A DNA stretch of 64,000 nucleotides from Halomicrococcus gelatinilyticus. Lineage in GTDB: Archaea; Halobacteriota; Halobacteria; Halobacteriales; Haladaptataceae. Numbering within the stretch: position 1 is the stretch's first letter; each line of letters opens with the position of its first letter. Under the pieces are notes generated by a model. It saw nothing but the letters and a program-made list of their open reading frames with translations, made no database searches and was not told the origin of the DNA. The stretch lies in the NCBI GenBank assembly GCA_024227995.1, contig CP100465.1, positions 1,984,001 through 2,048,000 on the forward strand, given 5' to 3'. Shown here piece after piece: positions 35,584-43,357 of the stretch. The position numbers and the translations under genes are program-made.

Positions 35584-37250
35584 CGCGACACCTCCGTCGG
35601 TTCTGGGGTCGGGTCGTCGCTGGCCTCTTCCGGGACCCGCTCGATGCGCTCCAGCGCCGCGAGCACGCCGTCCATCTTCTGCTCGGTCTCCGCGAACTCG
35701 GCGGCCGGGTCGCTGTCGGCGACGACGCCCGCGCCGGCCCGGACGGTGATGCGGTCCGGAGCGTCGTCCGCGCGTTCTCCGTCGGCGTCCGCGTCGGGGT
35801 GTGCGTCCCCGGACTCGACCGTCGCGGTCCGGATGACGATGGCGACGTCGGCGTCGCCGGTCCAGGAGTAGTAGCCGACGCCGCCGCCGTAGACGCCCCG
35901 GGGCGTCCGTTCGAGGTCGTCGATGATCTCCATCGCGCGTATCTTCGGCGCGCCCGAGAGCGTCCCGGCGGGGAAGGCGGCCCGCGTCGCGTCGAAGGCG
36001 TCGGGGCCGTTCTCACCGTTCCCGTCGGCGTCCGCGAGCGTTCCGGTCACCGTGCTCTCGATGTGCTGGACGTGGCTGTACTTCAGGACGTTCATGAACT
36101 CGGGGACGCGGACGCTACCGGGTTCGCTGACGCGACGCACGTCGTTGCGCGCGAGGTCGACGAGCATCGCGTGTTCGGCGCGCTCCTTCTCGTCCGCCAG
36201 CAGTTCGCCCGCGAGTTTGCGGTCCTCCATCGGACTCGCGCCGCGCTCGCAGGTGCCGGCGATGGGGTTGGCGACCACCTCGTCGTCGCGGACCGAGACG
36301 AGCGTCTCCGGACTCGCGCCGACGACTGTCCGGTCGCCGTACCCCAGGAGGTACATGTACGGCGAGGGGTTCACCTCGCGCAGGGCGTCGTACAGCCCCA
36401 GGGGGTCGACGTCGCCGTCGAGGCGTCGCTCGCGCGAGACGACGCCCTGGTAGATGTCGCCCGCCGCGACGTGCTCTTTCGCGCGCCTGACCGCGTCCTC
36501 GTACGCCTCGCGCGGTCCGGCGTGCTCGTCGGCGGGGACGAACCCGTCGGTCTCCAGCGGTTCGGCCGCACTTCGTTCGAGTCCTTCGCGCACGCGTCCG
36601 ACGTCCGCGAGCAGTTCGTCGTACACCGCCCCGGGGTCGTCGTCGGGCCAGACGACCGGGGTGAGCGACAGGGAGACCCCGTCGGCGACGTGGTCGAAGA
36701 CGACCGTCGTCGTGCTCAGGACGAACTGTGCGTCCGGGAACCGCGATTCGGGTCGCTCGACGCCGCGCTCGTCGAGCCAGAGGTCGTAGACCGCGTCGTA
36801 GGCGAGGAAGCCGACGAGGCCGCCGGGGAGCGGTCCCGCGTCGTCGAACCCGCGCCGCGGCAGGTCCGGCAGCGCGCCGCGGAGTCGGTCGAGGACGTCA
36901 GCATCAGCGTCGGCGTCGTCCCCCTGTGGTCGCAGCAACTCCGCGTACCGGTCGTCGCCCAGCGCCTCGACGCGGGTCCCGTCGGGGTCGACCGTGACGA
37001 CCGCCGCGGAGTCGACGCCGACGAAGGAGTGGCGGGCGTGGCGGTCGTCCGCGGTCGGGGCGAACGCCCCGTTCGGGTCGCTGGAAGCGACCTTCTCGGC
37101 GCTCTCCAGCAGGAAGTCGTACTCGTCGTCGCCGAGCGCGGCGTACGCCGCGAGCGGGTCCACGTCCACGTCGAGGTCGGTCGCGACGTGGACGACGACC
37201 GGTTCGTCTCGACCCGCCGCCCGCTCGACGAACGTCTCGCGGTCGATCAT
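35580..37250 (-). CDS. trpE: Anthranilate synthase component I
   Basis: A 556-residue chorismate-binding enzyme. The C-terminal catalytic domain has IYQGVVSRERR, LREVNPSPYMYLLGYGDRTVVGASPETLV, NPIAGTCERG and FPAGTLSGAPKIRAMEIIDDLE. With TrpG it makes anthranilate from chorismate and glutamine. Acidic inserts (for example DADADADVLD and HPDADADGERADD) fit a salt-in cytoplasm. Start and stop both overlap the neighbouring trp genes by four bases. The usual LLES-type tryptophan feedback motif is seen as LLESAEKVASSD. Confidence 0.94.
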   Translation of the reverse strand: MIDRETFVERAAGRDEPVVVHVATDLDVDVDPLAAYAALGDDEYDFLLESAEKVASSDPNGAFAPTADDRHARHSFVGVDSAAVVTVDPDGTRVEALGDDRYAELLRPQGDDADADADVLDRLRGALPDLPRRGFDDAGPLPGGLVGFLAYDAVYDLWLDERGVERPESRFPDAQFVLSTTTVVFDHVADGVSLSLTPVVWPDDDPGAVYDELLADVGRVREGLERSAAEPLETDGFVPADEHAGPREAYEDAVRRAKEHVAAGDIYQGVVSRERRLDGDVDPLGLYDALREVNPSPYMYLLGYGDRTVVGASPETLVSVRDDEVVANPIAGTCERGASPMEDRKLAGELLADEKERAEHAMLVDLARNDVRRVSEPGSVRVPEFMNVLKYSHVQHIESTVTGTLADADGNGENGPDAFDATRAAFPAGTLSGAPKIRAMEIIDDLERTPRGVYGGGVGYYSWTGDADVAIVIRTATVESGDAHPDADADGERADDAPDRITVRAGAGVVADSDPAAEFAETEQKMDGVLAALERIERVPEEASDDPTPEPTEVSR

Positions 37251-37882
37251 GGACTGACGATGCGTCTGGCCCGCCGTGCGTTCGCGACGAACGACCGGAC
37301 GGCGTCGGCGTCCTTCTCGCCACCCGTGGCCTCGACGCCGGTCGCCACGTCGACCGCGAAGGGGTCGACGGCGTGGACCGCCTCGGCCACGTTCGCGGGG
37401 TCCAGGCCGCCGGCGAGCACGACCGGCGAGTCCAGACCGTCGACGAGGTCGCCCGCGCGCTCCCAGTCGTGGGTCTCGCCCGTGCCGCCGGTAGCGGCCG
37501 CGTCGAGCAACAGCGCGTCCGCGACGCCGTCGTAGTCCGCCGGACGCTCCGACGTGGCGTCGACGGCCCGGACGAGGTCGGCGTCCAGGGTCGAGGCGAG
37601 GAACGCGAGGTCGCCGCGGCCGGTGCCGTGGACCTGCACCGCGTCGGGGTCGACCGACCGCGCGAGTTCGACGACGCGACCGGGGTCGTCGGGCATCGTG
37701 ACGAGCACCGTCGTGACGAACGGCGGGACGCTCCCGGCGAGGTCGGCGGCCCGCCCGGGCGATATCTCGCGCGGCGAGTCGACGGGGACGTCTACCAGCA
37801 GGCCGACCGCGTCGGCACCCGCGTCGACGGCCGCCTGGAGGTCGCGCTCGCTGGTGATACCGCAGACCTTCACCCGCGTCAT
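37247..37882 (-). CDS. trpF: Phosphoribosylanthranilate isomerase
   Basis: A 211-residue TIM-barrel isomerase, third step of tryptophan synthesis. Catalytic Cys is in TRVKVCGITSERDL, the general-acid Asp in the C-terminal half, and the phosphate loop in VVLAGGLDPANVAEAV with PFAVDVATGVE. The frame stays open upstream into trpD, but ATG at 37882 overlapping the trpD stop is clearly the start. Second gene of the operon. Confidence 0.94.
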   Translation of the reverse strand: MTRVKVCGITSERDLQAAVDAGADAVGLLVDVPVDSPREISPGRAADLAGSVPPFVTTVLVTMPDDPGRVVELARSVDPDAVQVHGTGRGDLAFLASTLDADLVRAVDATSERPADYDGVADALLLDAAATGGTGETHDWERAGDLVDGLDSPVVLAGGLDPANVAEAVHAVDPFAVDVATGVEATGGEKDADAVRSFVANARRARRIVSP

Positions 37883-38883
37883 GCGGACACCGTCCGCGTC
37901 ATCGCCGCGAGCTGCTCGGCGGCGTCGCCGTCGTCGATGGCCTGCTCTGCGCGCTCGACGCCGTCCCGGAGCGACGTCGCCTCGCCGGCGACGTAGACGG
38001 CGGCCCCGGCGTTGGCGACGACGATGTCGCGCTTCGCCCCGCGGACGTCGCCCTCGACGATGCCGCGCAGGTCCGCGGCGTTCGCCTCGGGCGTGCCGCC
38101 GGCGACCGCCGTGACGTCGTGGCGGTCGACGCCCAGGTCCTCCGGCTCGAGCCGGTACTCCTCGACCGACTCGCCGTCGACCTCGGCGACGGTCGTCTCG
38201 CCGTGGACGGCGATCTCGTCCATGCCGTCGCCGTGGACGACCAGCGCGCGCCCGACGTCCATCTTCGCCAGCGAGCGCGCGAGCACGGGGACGAGGTCGG
38301 GGTCGTAGACGCCGACGACCTGCGCGTCCGCGCCGGCCGGGTTCGTCAGCGGGCCGAGCACGTTGAACACGGTCCGCATCCCCAGCTCCTGGCGCGGGCC
38401 GATGACGGCCTTCATCGCGGGGTGGAACACGGTTGCGAGCATGAAGCCGATACCCTGCTCCTCGATGGCGCGTTCGACGGCGGGCGGTTCGGCGTCGATG
38501 GTGACCCCGACCTCCTCCAGCACGTCGGCGCTGCCCGACGAGGAGGAGACGGAGTAGTTGCCGTGCTTCGCGACGGGGACGCCCGCGCCGCTGGCGACGA
38601 TGGCGGCCGTCGTGGACACGTTGATGGTGTCGTAGTCGTCGCCGCCCGTGCCGCAGGTGTCGACGAGCGGTTCGCGGTCGGGGTCGATGGTCCGCGCTGC
38701 CGCGCGCATCCCCCGGGCGAATCCGGCAATCTCTGTCTCCGTCTCGCCCTTCGAGCGCAGGGCGGAGAGCAGCGCCCCGATCTGGGCGTCGGTCGCGCCC
38801 TCGAACACCTCGCTGGCCGCGTCCTGCGCTTCGCCGAGGGTGAGGTCCTGTCCGTCCGCCACGCGTTCGATGTGAGCCTTCAT
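37879..38883 (-). CDS. trpD: Anthranilate phosphoribosyltransferase
   Basis: A 334-residue enzyme, second step of tryptophan synthesis (anthranilate plus PRPP). The PRPP loop is DTCGTGGDDYDTINVST, followed by KHGNYSVSSSSGSADVLEEVG and the FNVLGPLTNPA block. First gene of the minus-strand trpDFEG operon, with four-base overlaps throughout. trpC, trpA and trpB are not in this window. A TATA-like ATTTAAG lies about 55-60 bp before the start, flanked downstream by paired inverted sites that look like an operator. Confidence 0.95.
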   Translation of the reverse strand: MKAHIERVADGQDLTLGEAQDAASEVFEGATDAQIGALLSALRSKGETETEIAGFARGMRAAARTIDPDREPLVDTCGTGGDDYDTINVSTTAAIVASGAGVPVAKHGNYSVSSSSGSADVLEEVGVTIDAEPPAVERAIEEQGIGFMLATVFHPAMKAVIGPRQELGMRTVFNVLGPLTNPAGADAQVVGVYDPDLVPVLARSLAKMDVGRALVVHGDGMDEIAVHGETTVAEVDGESVEEYRLEPEDLGVDRHDVTAVAGGTPEANAADLRGIVEGDVRGAKRDIVVANAGAAVYVAGEATSLRDGVERAEQAIDDGDAAEQLAAMTRTVSA

Positions 38884-38893
38884 GCTGGAACAC

Positions 38894-38935
38894 CAGTGTA
38901 CTGTTTCGGGTTACAATGAACAACATAGTACACTG
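38894..38935 (-). promoter_or_regulatory. Paired inverted sites, candidate trp operator
   Basis: CAGTGTACTG at 38894-38903 and TAGTACACTG at 38926-38935 are inverted copies that match at 9 of 10 bases, with centres 32 bp apart (about three DNA turns). The right-hand site directly follows the TATA-like ATTTAAG (minus strand, 38937-38943); the left-hand site lies between the expected transcript start and the trpD ATG. Both contain a TGTAC core. Position fits repression by a dimer pair. Confidence 0.6.
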
Positions 38936-39045
38936 ACTTAAATCTGCTGGGTGGAGAAACGCCATCGAACCAACAGCCTGCGGTCGATTCCGAAACCTTC
39001 AATTATCCCTGCCGCCAACGATGAGATGCGTTCGAGAAGCCGACT

Positions 39046-39119
39046 GGGTTTGTGGTCTAGTTGGTTATGACACCTCCTTGACATGGAGGAGGCCGGCAGT
39101 TCAAATCTGCCCAAACCCA
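39046..39119 (+). tRNA. tRNA-Val (anticodon GAC)
   Basis: A 74-base tRNA without intron or encoded CCA. The acceptor stem is GGGTTTG with CAAACCC and discriminator A. The anticodon stem CCTCC/GGAGG encloses loop TTGACAT, giving anticodon GAC for valine. The T arm is GGCAG-TTCAAAT-CTGCC. An AT-rich CAATTATCC about 43 bp upstream is a likely promoter. The gene is divergent from the trp operon. Its 3' end is copied again about 128 bp downstream. Confidence 0.95.
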
Positions 39120-39223
39120 CTCGTTCTGTGCCGAACGAACTCGTGAGGCACGAATCTGTCGTTTGGCAGTTTGAACTAGACGAGACGAACGCCCGCGAAC
39201 GAAGTGAGCAGGAACGTCTCGGC

Positions 39224-39249
39224 GCAGTTCAAATCTGCCCAAACCCACT
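39224..39249 (+). repeat. 26-bp direct copy of the tRNA-Val 3' end
   Basis: This 26-bp stretch is identical to 39096-39121, which covers the T arm and 3' acceptor strand of tRNA-Val plus two bases after it. No 5' half exists here, so it is not a tRNA gene. Such copies normally mark the far attachment site of an element that integrated into the tRNA. Only about 100 bp lie between the two copies, including a 7-bp inverted repeat (CGAGACG at 39181, CGTCTCG at 39214). No integrase gene is present. Confidence 0.75.
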
Positions 39250-39327
39250 TTCCTTCCGCGAACTACACGGCGAGCCATCCGTGCTGCCGTGATTCGACCC
39301 TTGCGTCAACTGCGCTCGACGGAACGG

Positions 39328-39537
39328 CTACTGTCCAGCCGTGTTCCTCTCGCGCCTCCGGCGGACGACGACTATCACGAGGACGACGAGACTGGCCGCG
39401 ACGTAGAGTACGCCGGCGACCCAGACGCCGATCAGTTCGGCGATGCCGACGAGGTACGGGACCACGAGCAGGACGGGCACGAGTCGCTGCCGTCGCTCGA
39501 TCCGGTCGAGCCGGCCCCGGAGCGCGGATTCGTCCAT
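39328..39537 (-). CDS. Small haloarchaeal membrane protein
   Basis: A 69-residue protein: MDESALRGRLDRIERRQRLV, then two hydrophobic segments and a basic tail RRRRERNTAGQ. The amphipathic start followed by a membrane hairpin is a pattern common in small haloarchaeal proteins. A GTTTAGGA box about 27 bp upstream of the ATG supports it. Function unknown. Confidence 0.7.
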   Translation of the reverse strand: MDESALRGRLDRIERRQRLVPVLLVVPYLVGIAELIGVWVAGVLYVAASLVVLVIVVVRRRRERNTAGQ

Positions 39538-39635
39538 CCGGTGACGGAACGGAACGTGGTCCTAAACTCGTTCCTCTGTAACGTGTCGCGTCCGTCGAGC
39601 CCCGAGAACTGCCAGAAGTCACCGTGGAGTCGCGC

Positions 39636-40301
39636 CTAGCGGTCCTCGAGGTCGGGCGTCTGTGCGCCCATCCCCGGCGCGTTCCGTGCTTCCACCGTGT
39701 GCGCGATGGCGATCAGCGTGAACCCGGCGGCGAGGATGCCCGCGAGGAGGAGACCGGCCAGTCCGTTGAACGGGGGCACCCCGAGGGCCGCCGCGACGAT
39801 GGCCGCGACCCCGACGCCAGCAAGCGCCAGGTAGCGGCGGCACCAGGTGATGTCGTCGCGGGCGTCCATCTCGAGGTAGGGGTCGATCTGTTCGGCCGCG
39901 GTCGACAGCTCCACGATGCCACGGTTCTGGTTGTAGTCCACGATGCCTGCGTCGTCCAGTTTCGGTAGATGGGACTGGTAGAGAGCAGTGTAGACTCGTT
40001 TTCGTTCGGCGGCCGAGATCGCGTCGACGGTCGTGTCGTTCTCCCACGCCGCCACCTGCTCGGCGAGGTCGCTCAACTGGACCGTACCGTCGACGCTCTT
40101 CAGATAGTGGAGCGCGTACCGACGGCGCTGGTTCTTCAGAACGTCGAACACCATGTCCCGCGAGAGGAGCTCGGCTTCCGAATCGGGTGCTCCGTCGGAG
40201 TCGAGAATGTCGGAGACGTGCTCGGCCATCCCGGACTTCTCCCCGTCTGTTTCGTCGTGATCGTCGCTGCCTGCACCGGAGGAGTCGCCGATAGTACTCA
40301 T
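39636..40301 (-). CDS. DUF7344-type winged-helix protein with two membrane segments
   Basis: A 221-residue protein. After a disordered acidic N-terminus, residues about 45-135 match the haloarchaeal winged-helix pattern MVFDVLKNQRRRYALHYLKS ... ERKRVYTALYQSHLPKLDDAGIVDYNQNRG. Two membrane helices follow (about 150-205). This is a membrane-tied DNA-binding protein, a type common in haloarchaea and presumed to be regulatory. Its promoter side carries several TTACCGG words that could be its own operator. The regulated genes are unknown. Confidence 0.83.
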   Translation of the reverse strand: MSTIGDSSGAGSDDHDETDGEKSGMAEHVSDILDSDGAPDSEAELLSRDMVFDVLKNQRRRYALHYLKSVDGTVQLSDLAEQVAAWENDTTVDAISAAERKRVYTALYQSHLPKLDDAGIVDYNQNRGIVELSTAAEQIDPYLEMDARDDITWCRRYLALAGVGVAAIVAAALGVPPFNGLAGLLLAGILAAGFTLIAIAHTVEARNAPGMGAQTPDLEDR

Positions 40302-40599
40302 TACTATGCCACCCCAAGCTCGTAACCCAGCATGGATTCGAACATTACCGGGTTTAGCCTTTGTTATTCACCATTTACCGGTCGGAAACTTACCATTACC
40401 GGAAACCGCAGCCCCGTCGTACCGCCGCGCCGTCTCGCGGTAACGGCTCCTTACCGTTCGAAAACGCCGGTCTGGACCGTGGGCGGTTCCGGGTCGAGTG
40501 CGACCGCATCCTCCGTCCTGTTCGTGCCGGATGGGTGAGCTCGGTGGCGTCCGGGGCCGGTGTGTTCTTCCGGGGTCGGTCGACGTGGTCCGGTTCGTC
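40302..40599. promoter_or_regulatory. 298-bp AT-richer gap with repeated TTACCGG words
   Basis: TTACCGG occurs at 40345-40351, 40375-40381 and 40396-40402, with a related TTACCGT near 40451. The spacing is 30, 21 and about 55 bp. These lie 45-150 bp before the start of the membrane-tied winged-helix gene. No ORF or RNA gene is recognised in the gap. From about 40490 onward the DNA is GC-rich and likely the 3' flank of the lycopene cyclase gene. Confidence 0.45.
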
Positions 40600-40947
40600 T
40601 CACTCCCCCCGGTGGAGGTTCTCGTGGACGCCGACGACGAGCGCGGGGACGACTATCATGAACAGGTGCTCCTCGACGGGGATGCCGAGCAGTTCCACGC
40701 CGGTCCGGAGCCGTATGGCGAACACGCCGATGGCGAGCGTGTACCAGTCCCAGACGTAGGCGACCGGGTAGAGGACGAGAATGGTCTTGCCGGCGCGCTC
40801 GACGGCGTCGGCGCGGATCAGCAGCGCCAGCGCGACGCCCCCGAACGCTATCTCGGAGGCGAGATACGTGTACGGACCGAACCACGCGCCGACGTCGGGG
40901 AGCAGACCGGCGATGTCGGGCGGAAGGCTAGCGATGGTAGACGGCAC
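40600..40947 (-). CDS. Single-domain lycopene cyclase-like membrane protein
   Basis: A 115-residue membrane protein read from a GTG at 40947. The segment VAYVWDWYTLAIGVFAI followed by GIPVEEHLFMIVVPALVV is the hallmark of archaeal/fungal-type lycopene cyclases (PxEE motif). Those normally have two such repeats; here there is one, so it may work as a dimer or with a partner. It would close carotenoid ends toward bacterioruberin or retinal precursors. The GTG start is favoured because a CTTTTGCC box lies about 28 bp upstream; an ATG at 41004 lies upstream of that box. Confidence 0.72.
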   Translation of the reverse strand: MPSTIASLPPDIAGLLPDVGAWFGPYTYLASEIAFGGVALALLIRADAVERAGKTILVLYPVAYVWDWYTLAIGVFAIRLRTGVELLGIPVEEHLFMIVVPALVVGVHENLHRGE

Positions 40948-41040
40948 GGCGGAACGTACGCGGCGGGACGGCAAAAGTCTCCAGAAATGCGGGAATTGCG
41001 ACAAAGTTCAAGAGCGAGGAGCGCCTCGTTCAAAACGAAG

Positions 41041-42186
41041 ATGGATATCTCTACCATTGCGACCACGGACTACTACGAGATCGAGGCCGAGGAACGTCTT
41101 GGAAAGGCCCGTTCGACGTTCGAGGAACATAATCCGAAAGGCATCATCGTCACCGAGGCCGGCGACTACGAAGGTGTCATCACGCAGAAACAGCTCCTGC
41201 AGTCTCACATCGAGGACCACACGAAGGTGTCGACGCTCACCAAGCCCGCGCCGAAGATCGGTCGCGACGCAGACGTCCGTGACGTCGCCCGCGAACTCGT
41301 CGAGGGCGGGACCAAGGTCGCACCTGTCTTCGAGGACGACGGCACTCTCTGGGGCATCGTCGACGAGGACATGATCCTCGATGGCGTCCTCGACAACCTC
41401 GACGCGCTCACCGTCGAGCAAATATACACCGAGGACCCCATCTCGGTGCCCGAGAGCGCGACGCTCGGCCGCGTCATCAACCTGATGCGAGAGCACGGCA
41501 TCTCGCGACTGCCCGTCGTCGACGACGACGGCTTCCTCACCGGCGTCGTCACGACCCACGACGTCGTCGATTTCGTCACCCGCAACGTCGAGAAGTCGAC
41601 GGAAGGCGAACGAACCGGCGACAACGACCGGATGCTCGACCTGCCGGTCTACGACGTGATGACGTCGCCCGCCTCGACGACGTCCCTGTCCGACACCGTC
41701 GAGGACGCCGTCCGTCGCATGCTGGAGGAGGACTACGCCGGCCTCGTCGTGACGCCCGAGGACGACGACCGCGTCGTCGGCGGCGTCATCACCAAGACGG
41801 ACGTGCTCCGCGCGCTGACGTTCACCGAGGAGGACCACATGGACGTCCAGATCACCAACGTCAGCCTGCTGGACACCATCTCCCGCCAGCACATCCGCGA
41901 GAGCATCGAGGAGATCACCGACAAGTACCAGAAGATGCAGGTGCGCCACGCCCACGTCCGCTTCCACGAGCACAAGGAGAAGCTCCGGGGCACGCCGCTC
42001 ATCCAGGCGAAGATCCGCCTCCGGACGAACCGCGGCCAGGTCGCCGGCTCCGGCGAGGGATACGGCGCCGAGCAGGCGTTCAGCGTCGCCCGCGACACCC
42101 TCGAACGCAACGTCCTCGAACTGAAAGGCCTCGAGAGCGACCGCGAGTACGAGGGCCAGCTCCTCCGGAAGCTGGGAGAACTGTAA
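41041..42186 (+). CDS. Four-CBS protein with HPF/RaiA-like C-terminal domain
   Basis: A 381-residue protein. Residues 1-285 hold four CBS motifs (for example GISRLPVVDDDGFLTGVVTTHDVV and YAGLVVTPEDDDRVVGGVITKTDVL), which bind adenine nucleotides. The last about 90 residues (HAHVRFHEHKEKLRGTPLIQAKIRLRT ... AFSVARDTLERNVL) resemble the beta-alpha-beta fold of ribosome-hibernation factors HPF/RaiA. An energy-sensing ribosome silencer is a reasonable guess, not proven. Longer upstream frames run into the lycopene cyclase region. A hairpin (GCGAGG/CCTCG) lies just before the ATG. Confidence 0.8.
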   Translation: MDISTIATTDYYEIEAEERLGKARSTFEEHNPKGIIVTEAGDYEGVITQKQLLQSHIEDHTKVSTLTKPAPKIGRDADVRDVARELVEGGTKVAPVFEDDGTLWGIVDEDMILDGVLDNLDALTVEQIYTEDPISVPESATLGRVINLMREHGISRLPVVDDDGFLTGVVTTHDVVDFVTRNVEKSTEGERTGDNDRMLDLPVYDVMTSPASTTSLSDTVEDAVRRMLEEDYAGLVVTPEDDDRVVGGVITKTDVLRALTFTEEDHMDVQITNVSLLDTISRQHIRESIEEITDKYQKMQVRHAHVRFHEHKEKLRGTPLIQAKIRLRTNRGQVAGSGEGYGAEQAFSVARDTLERNVLELKGLESDREYEGQLLRKLGEL

Positions 42187-42271
42187 CGCGAACGACGGCG
42201 GGAACGAACCGCGACGGCGACCGCTCGCCGTCGTCCGATATTTTCTGCGAAAAACGAGAGCGAGCGCCGAG

Positions 42272-42946
42272 TTACTCGAACGCCGCCAGCACGCCCTGGC
42301 CGTCGGTGTTCCCGATGTCGGGCAGCGACGCGCGCTCGGGGTGGGGCATCATCACCGCGACGTCCTCCGTCTCGCCGAGGATACCCGCGACGTTGCCCTT
42401 CGACCCGTTGGGGTTCGCCGCGTCGGTGACGTTGCCGTCCTCGTCGCAGTAGCGGAAGAGGATGCGGTCCTCCGTCTCCAGTTCCGTCAGCTTCTCGTCG
42501 GTTATCTCGAACCGGCCCTCGCCGTGCGCGATGGGGACCTCGACGACCTCGCCCTCGTCGTAGGCCTCGGTCCACGGCGTGTCGGCGTTCTCGACCCGGA
42601 GGTGGACGGGTTCGCACTGGAAGCGGGCGCTCCGGTTTGTGGTGAACGCGCCCGGGGTCAGCCCAGACTCGCAGCCGACCTGTGCGCCGTTGCAGACGCC
42701 CAGCAGCGGGACGCCCGACTCGACGGCGTCGCGGATCTCGGCCATCACGGGGGAGTTGGCGGCGATGGCGCCCGCGCGGAGGTAGTCGCCGTAGGAGAAC
42801 CCGCCGGGGAGCATCACGCCGGAGACGTCGTCCGGCAGGCCGTCCTCGTGCCAGACGATCTCGGCGTCCACGCCGAGGTGGTCGAGTGCGCGCTCGGCGT
42901 CGCGGTCGCAGTTGCTGCCGCCGAACTGGACGATTGCAACTGTCAT
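42272..42946 (-). CDS. purQ: Phosphoribosylformylglycinamidine synthase, glutaminase subunit
   Basis: A 224-residue class I amidotransferase of purine synthesis. Motifs: VAIVQFGGSNCDRD, GVMLPGGFSYGDYLRAGA, nucleophile Cys in LLGVCNGAQVG, and the His-Glu pair in MMPHPERAS. It provides ammonia to PurL together with PurS. The start overlaps the purS stop by four bases, so the two are co-transcribed. purL is not in this window. Confidence 0.95.
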   Translation of the reverse strand: MTVAIVQFGGSNCDRDAERALDHLGVDAEIVWHEDGLPDDVSGVMLPGGFSYGDYLRAGAIAANSPVMAEIRDAVESGVPLLGVCNGAQVGCESGLTPGAFTTNRSARFQCEPVHLRVENADTPWTEAYDEGEVVEVPIAHGEGRFEITDEKLTELETEDRILFRYCDEDGNVTDAANPNGSKGNVAGILGETEDVAVMMPHPERASLPDIGNTDGQGVLAAFE

Positions 42947-43194
42947 TTCTGTTCGACGTCGACGGCGTAGTCGTGGATGGTCGGGTTGGCGAGCAGTCGC
43001 TCGGCCATCTCGTCGGCGCGCTCGGCAGCCGCCTCGGCGTCGGCCGCGTCGAGGTCGATCTCGAACTCGTCGGCCGAGCGCAGCGCCTCCAGTTCGAAGC
43101 CGAGGCGCTCCAGCGCCCGCCGGGTGGTCTCTGCCTCGGGGTCGAGGACCCCCGACTTGAGTCGGACGGTCACCGTCGCGGTGTAGGCAGTCAT
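42943..43194 (-). CDS. purS: Phosphoribosylformylglycinamidine synthase subunit PurS
   Basis: An 83-residue PurS beginning MTAYTATVTVRLKSGVLDPE, the small bridging subunit of the FGAM synthase complex. LDPEAETTRRALERLGF and the closing PTIHDYAVDVEQ fit the family. ATG at 43194 gives the usual N-terminus; other in-frame ATGs at 43197, 43215 and 43251 are less likely. The purQ gene overlaps its stop. A GAGCTTTTGAGC promoter box about 27 bp upstream is flanked by two palindromes. Confidence 0.93.
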   Translation of the reverse strand: MTAYTATVTVRLKSGVLDPEAETTRRALERLGFELEALRSADEFEIDLDAADAEAAAERADEMAERLLANPTIHDYAVDVEQK

Positions 43195-43218
43195 CATCCG
43201 TTGGTGGTCGTCCATGCT

Positions 43219-43262
43219 CAAAAGCTCTTTTGGAACGACTGCGTTATCCACGAACGTGGATA
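43219..43262. promoter_or_regulatory. Two palindromes between purS and purU
   Basis: CAAAAG-CT-CTTTTG at 43219-43232 overlaps the expected purS TATA box, and TATCCACG-AA-CGTGGATA at 43245-43262 (perfect 8-bp arms) lies just upstream of it. Both are symmetric, AT-richer than their surroundings, and sit between divergent purine and formate/folate genes. They look like operators; the regulator is unknown. Confidence 0.6.
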
Positions 43263-43357
43263 CGGCCGGGGAGTGTTGCGCCTGACCGAACGCTTATCTC
43301 CGGACGCGGTCATCCCCGACGGTACATGGTAGGCCCCCGACAGCGGCCGGTGGAACG

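Noticed and set aside
39224..39249. Possible second tRNA-Val gene
   Set aside because: Only the 3' end is present; D arm and anticodon arm are missing.
40302..40360. tRNA-like T-arm string (ATTCGAAC) before the membrane winged-helix gene
   Set aside because: No acceptor or anticodon stem can be formed around it.
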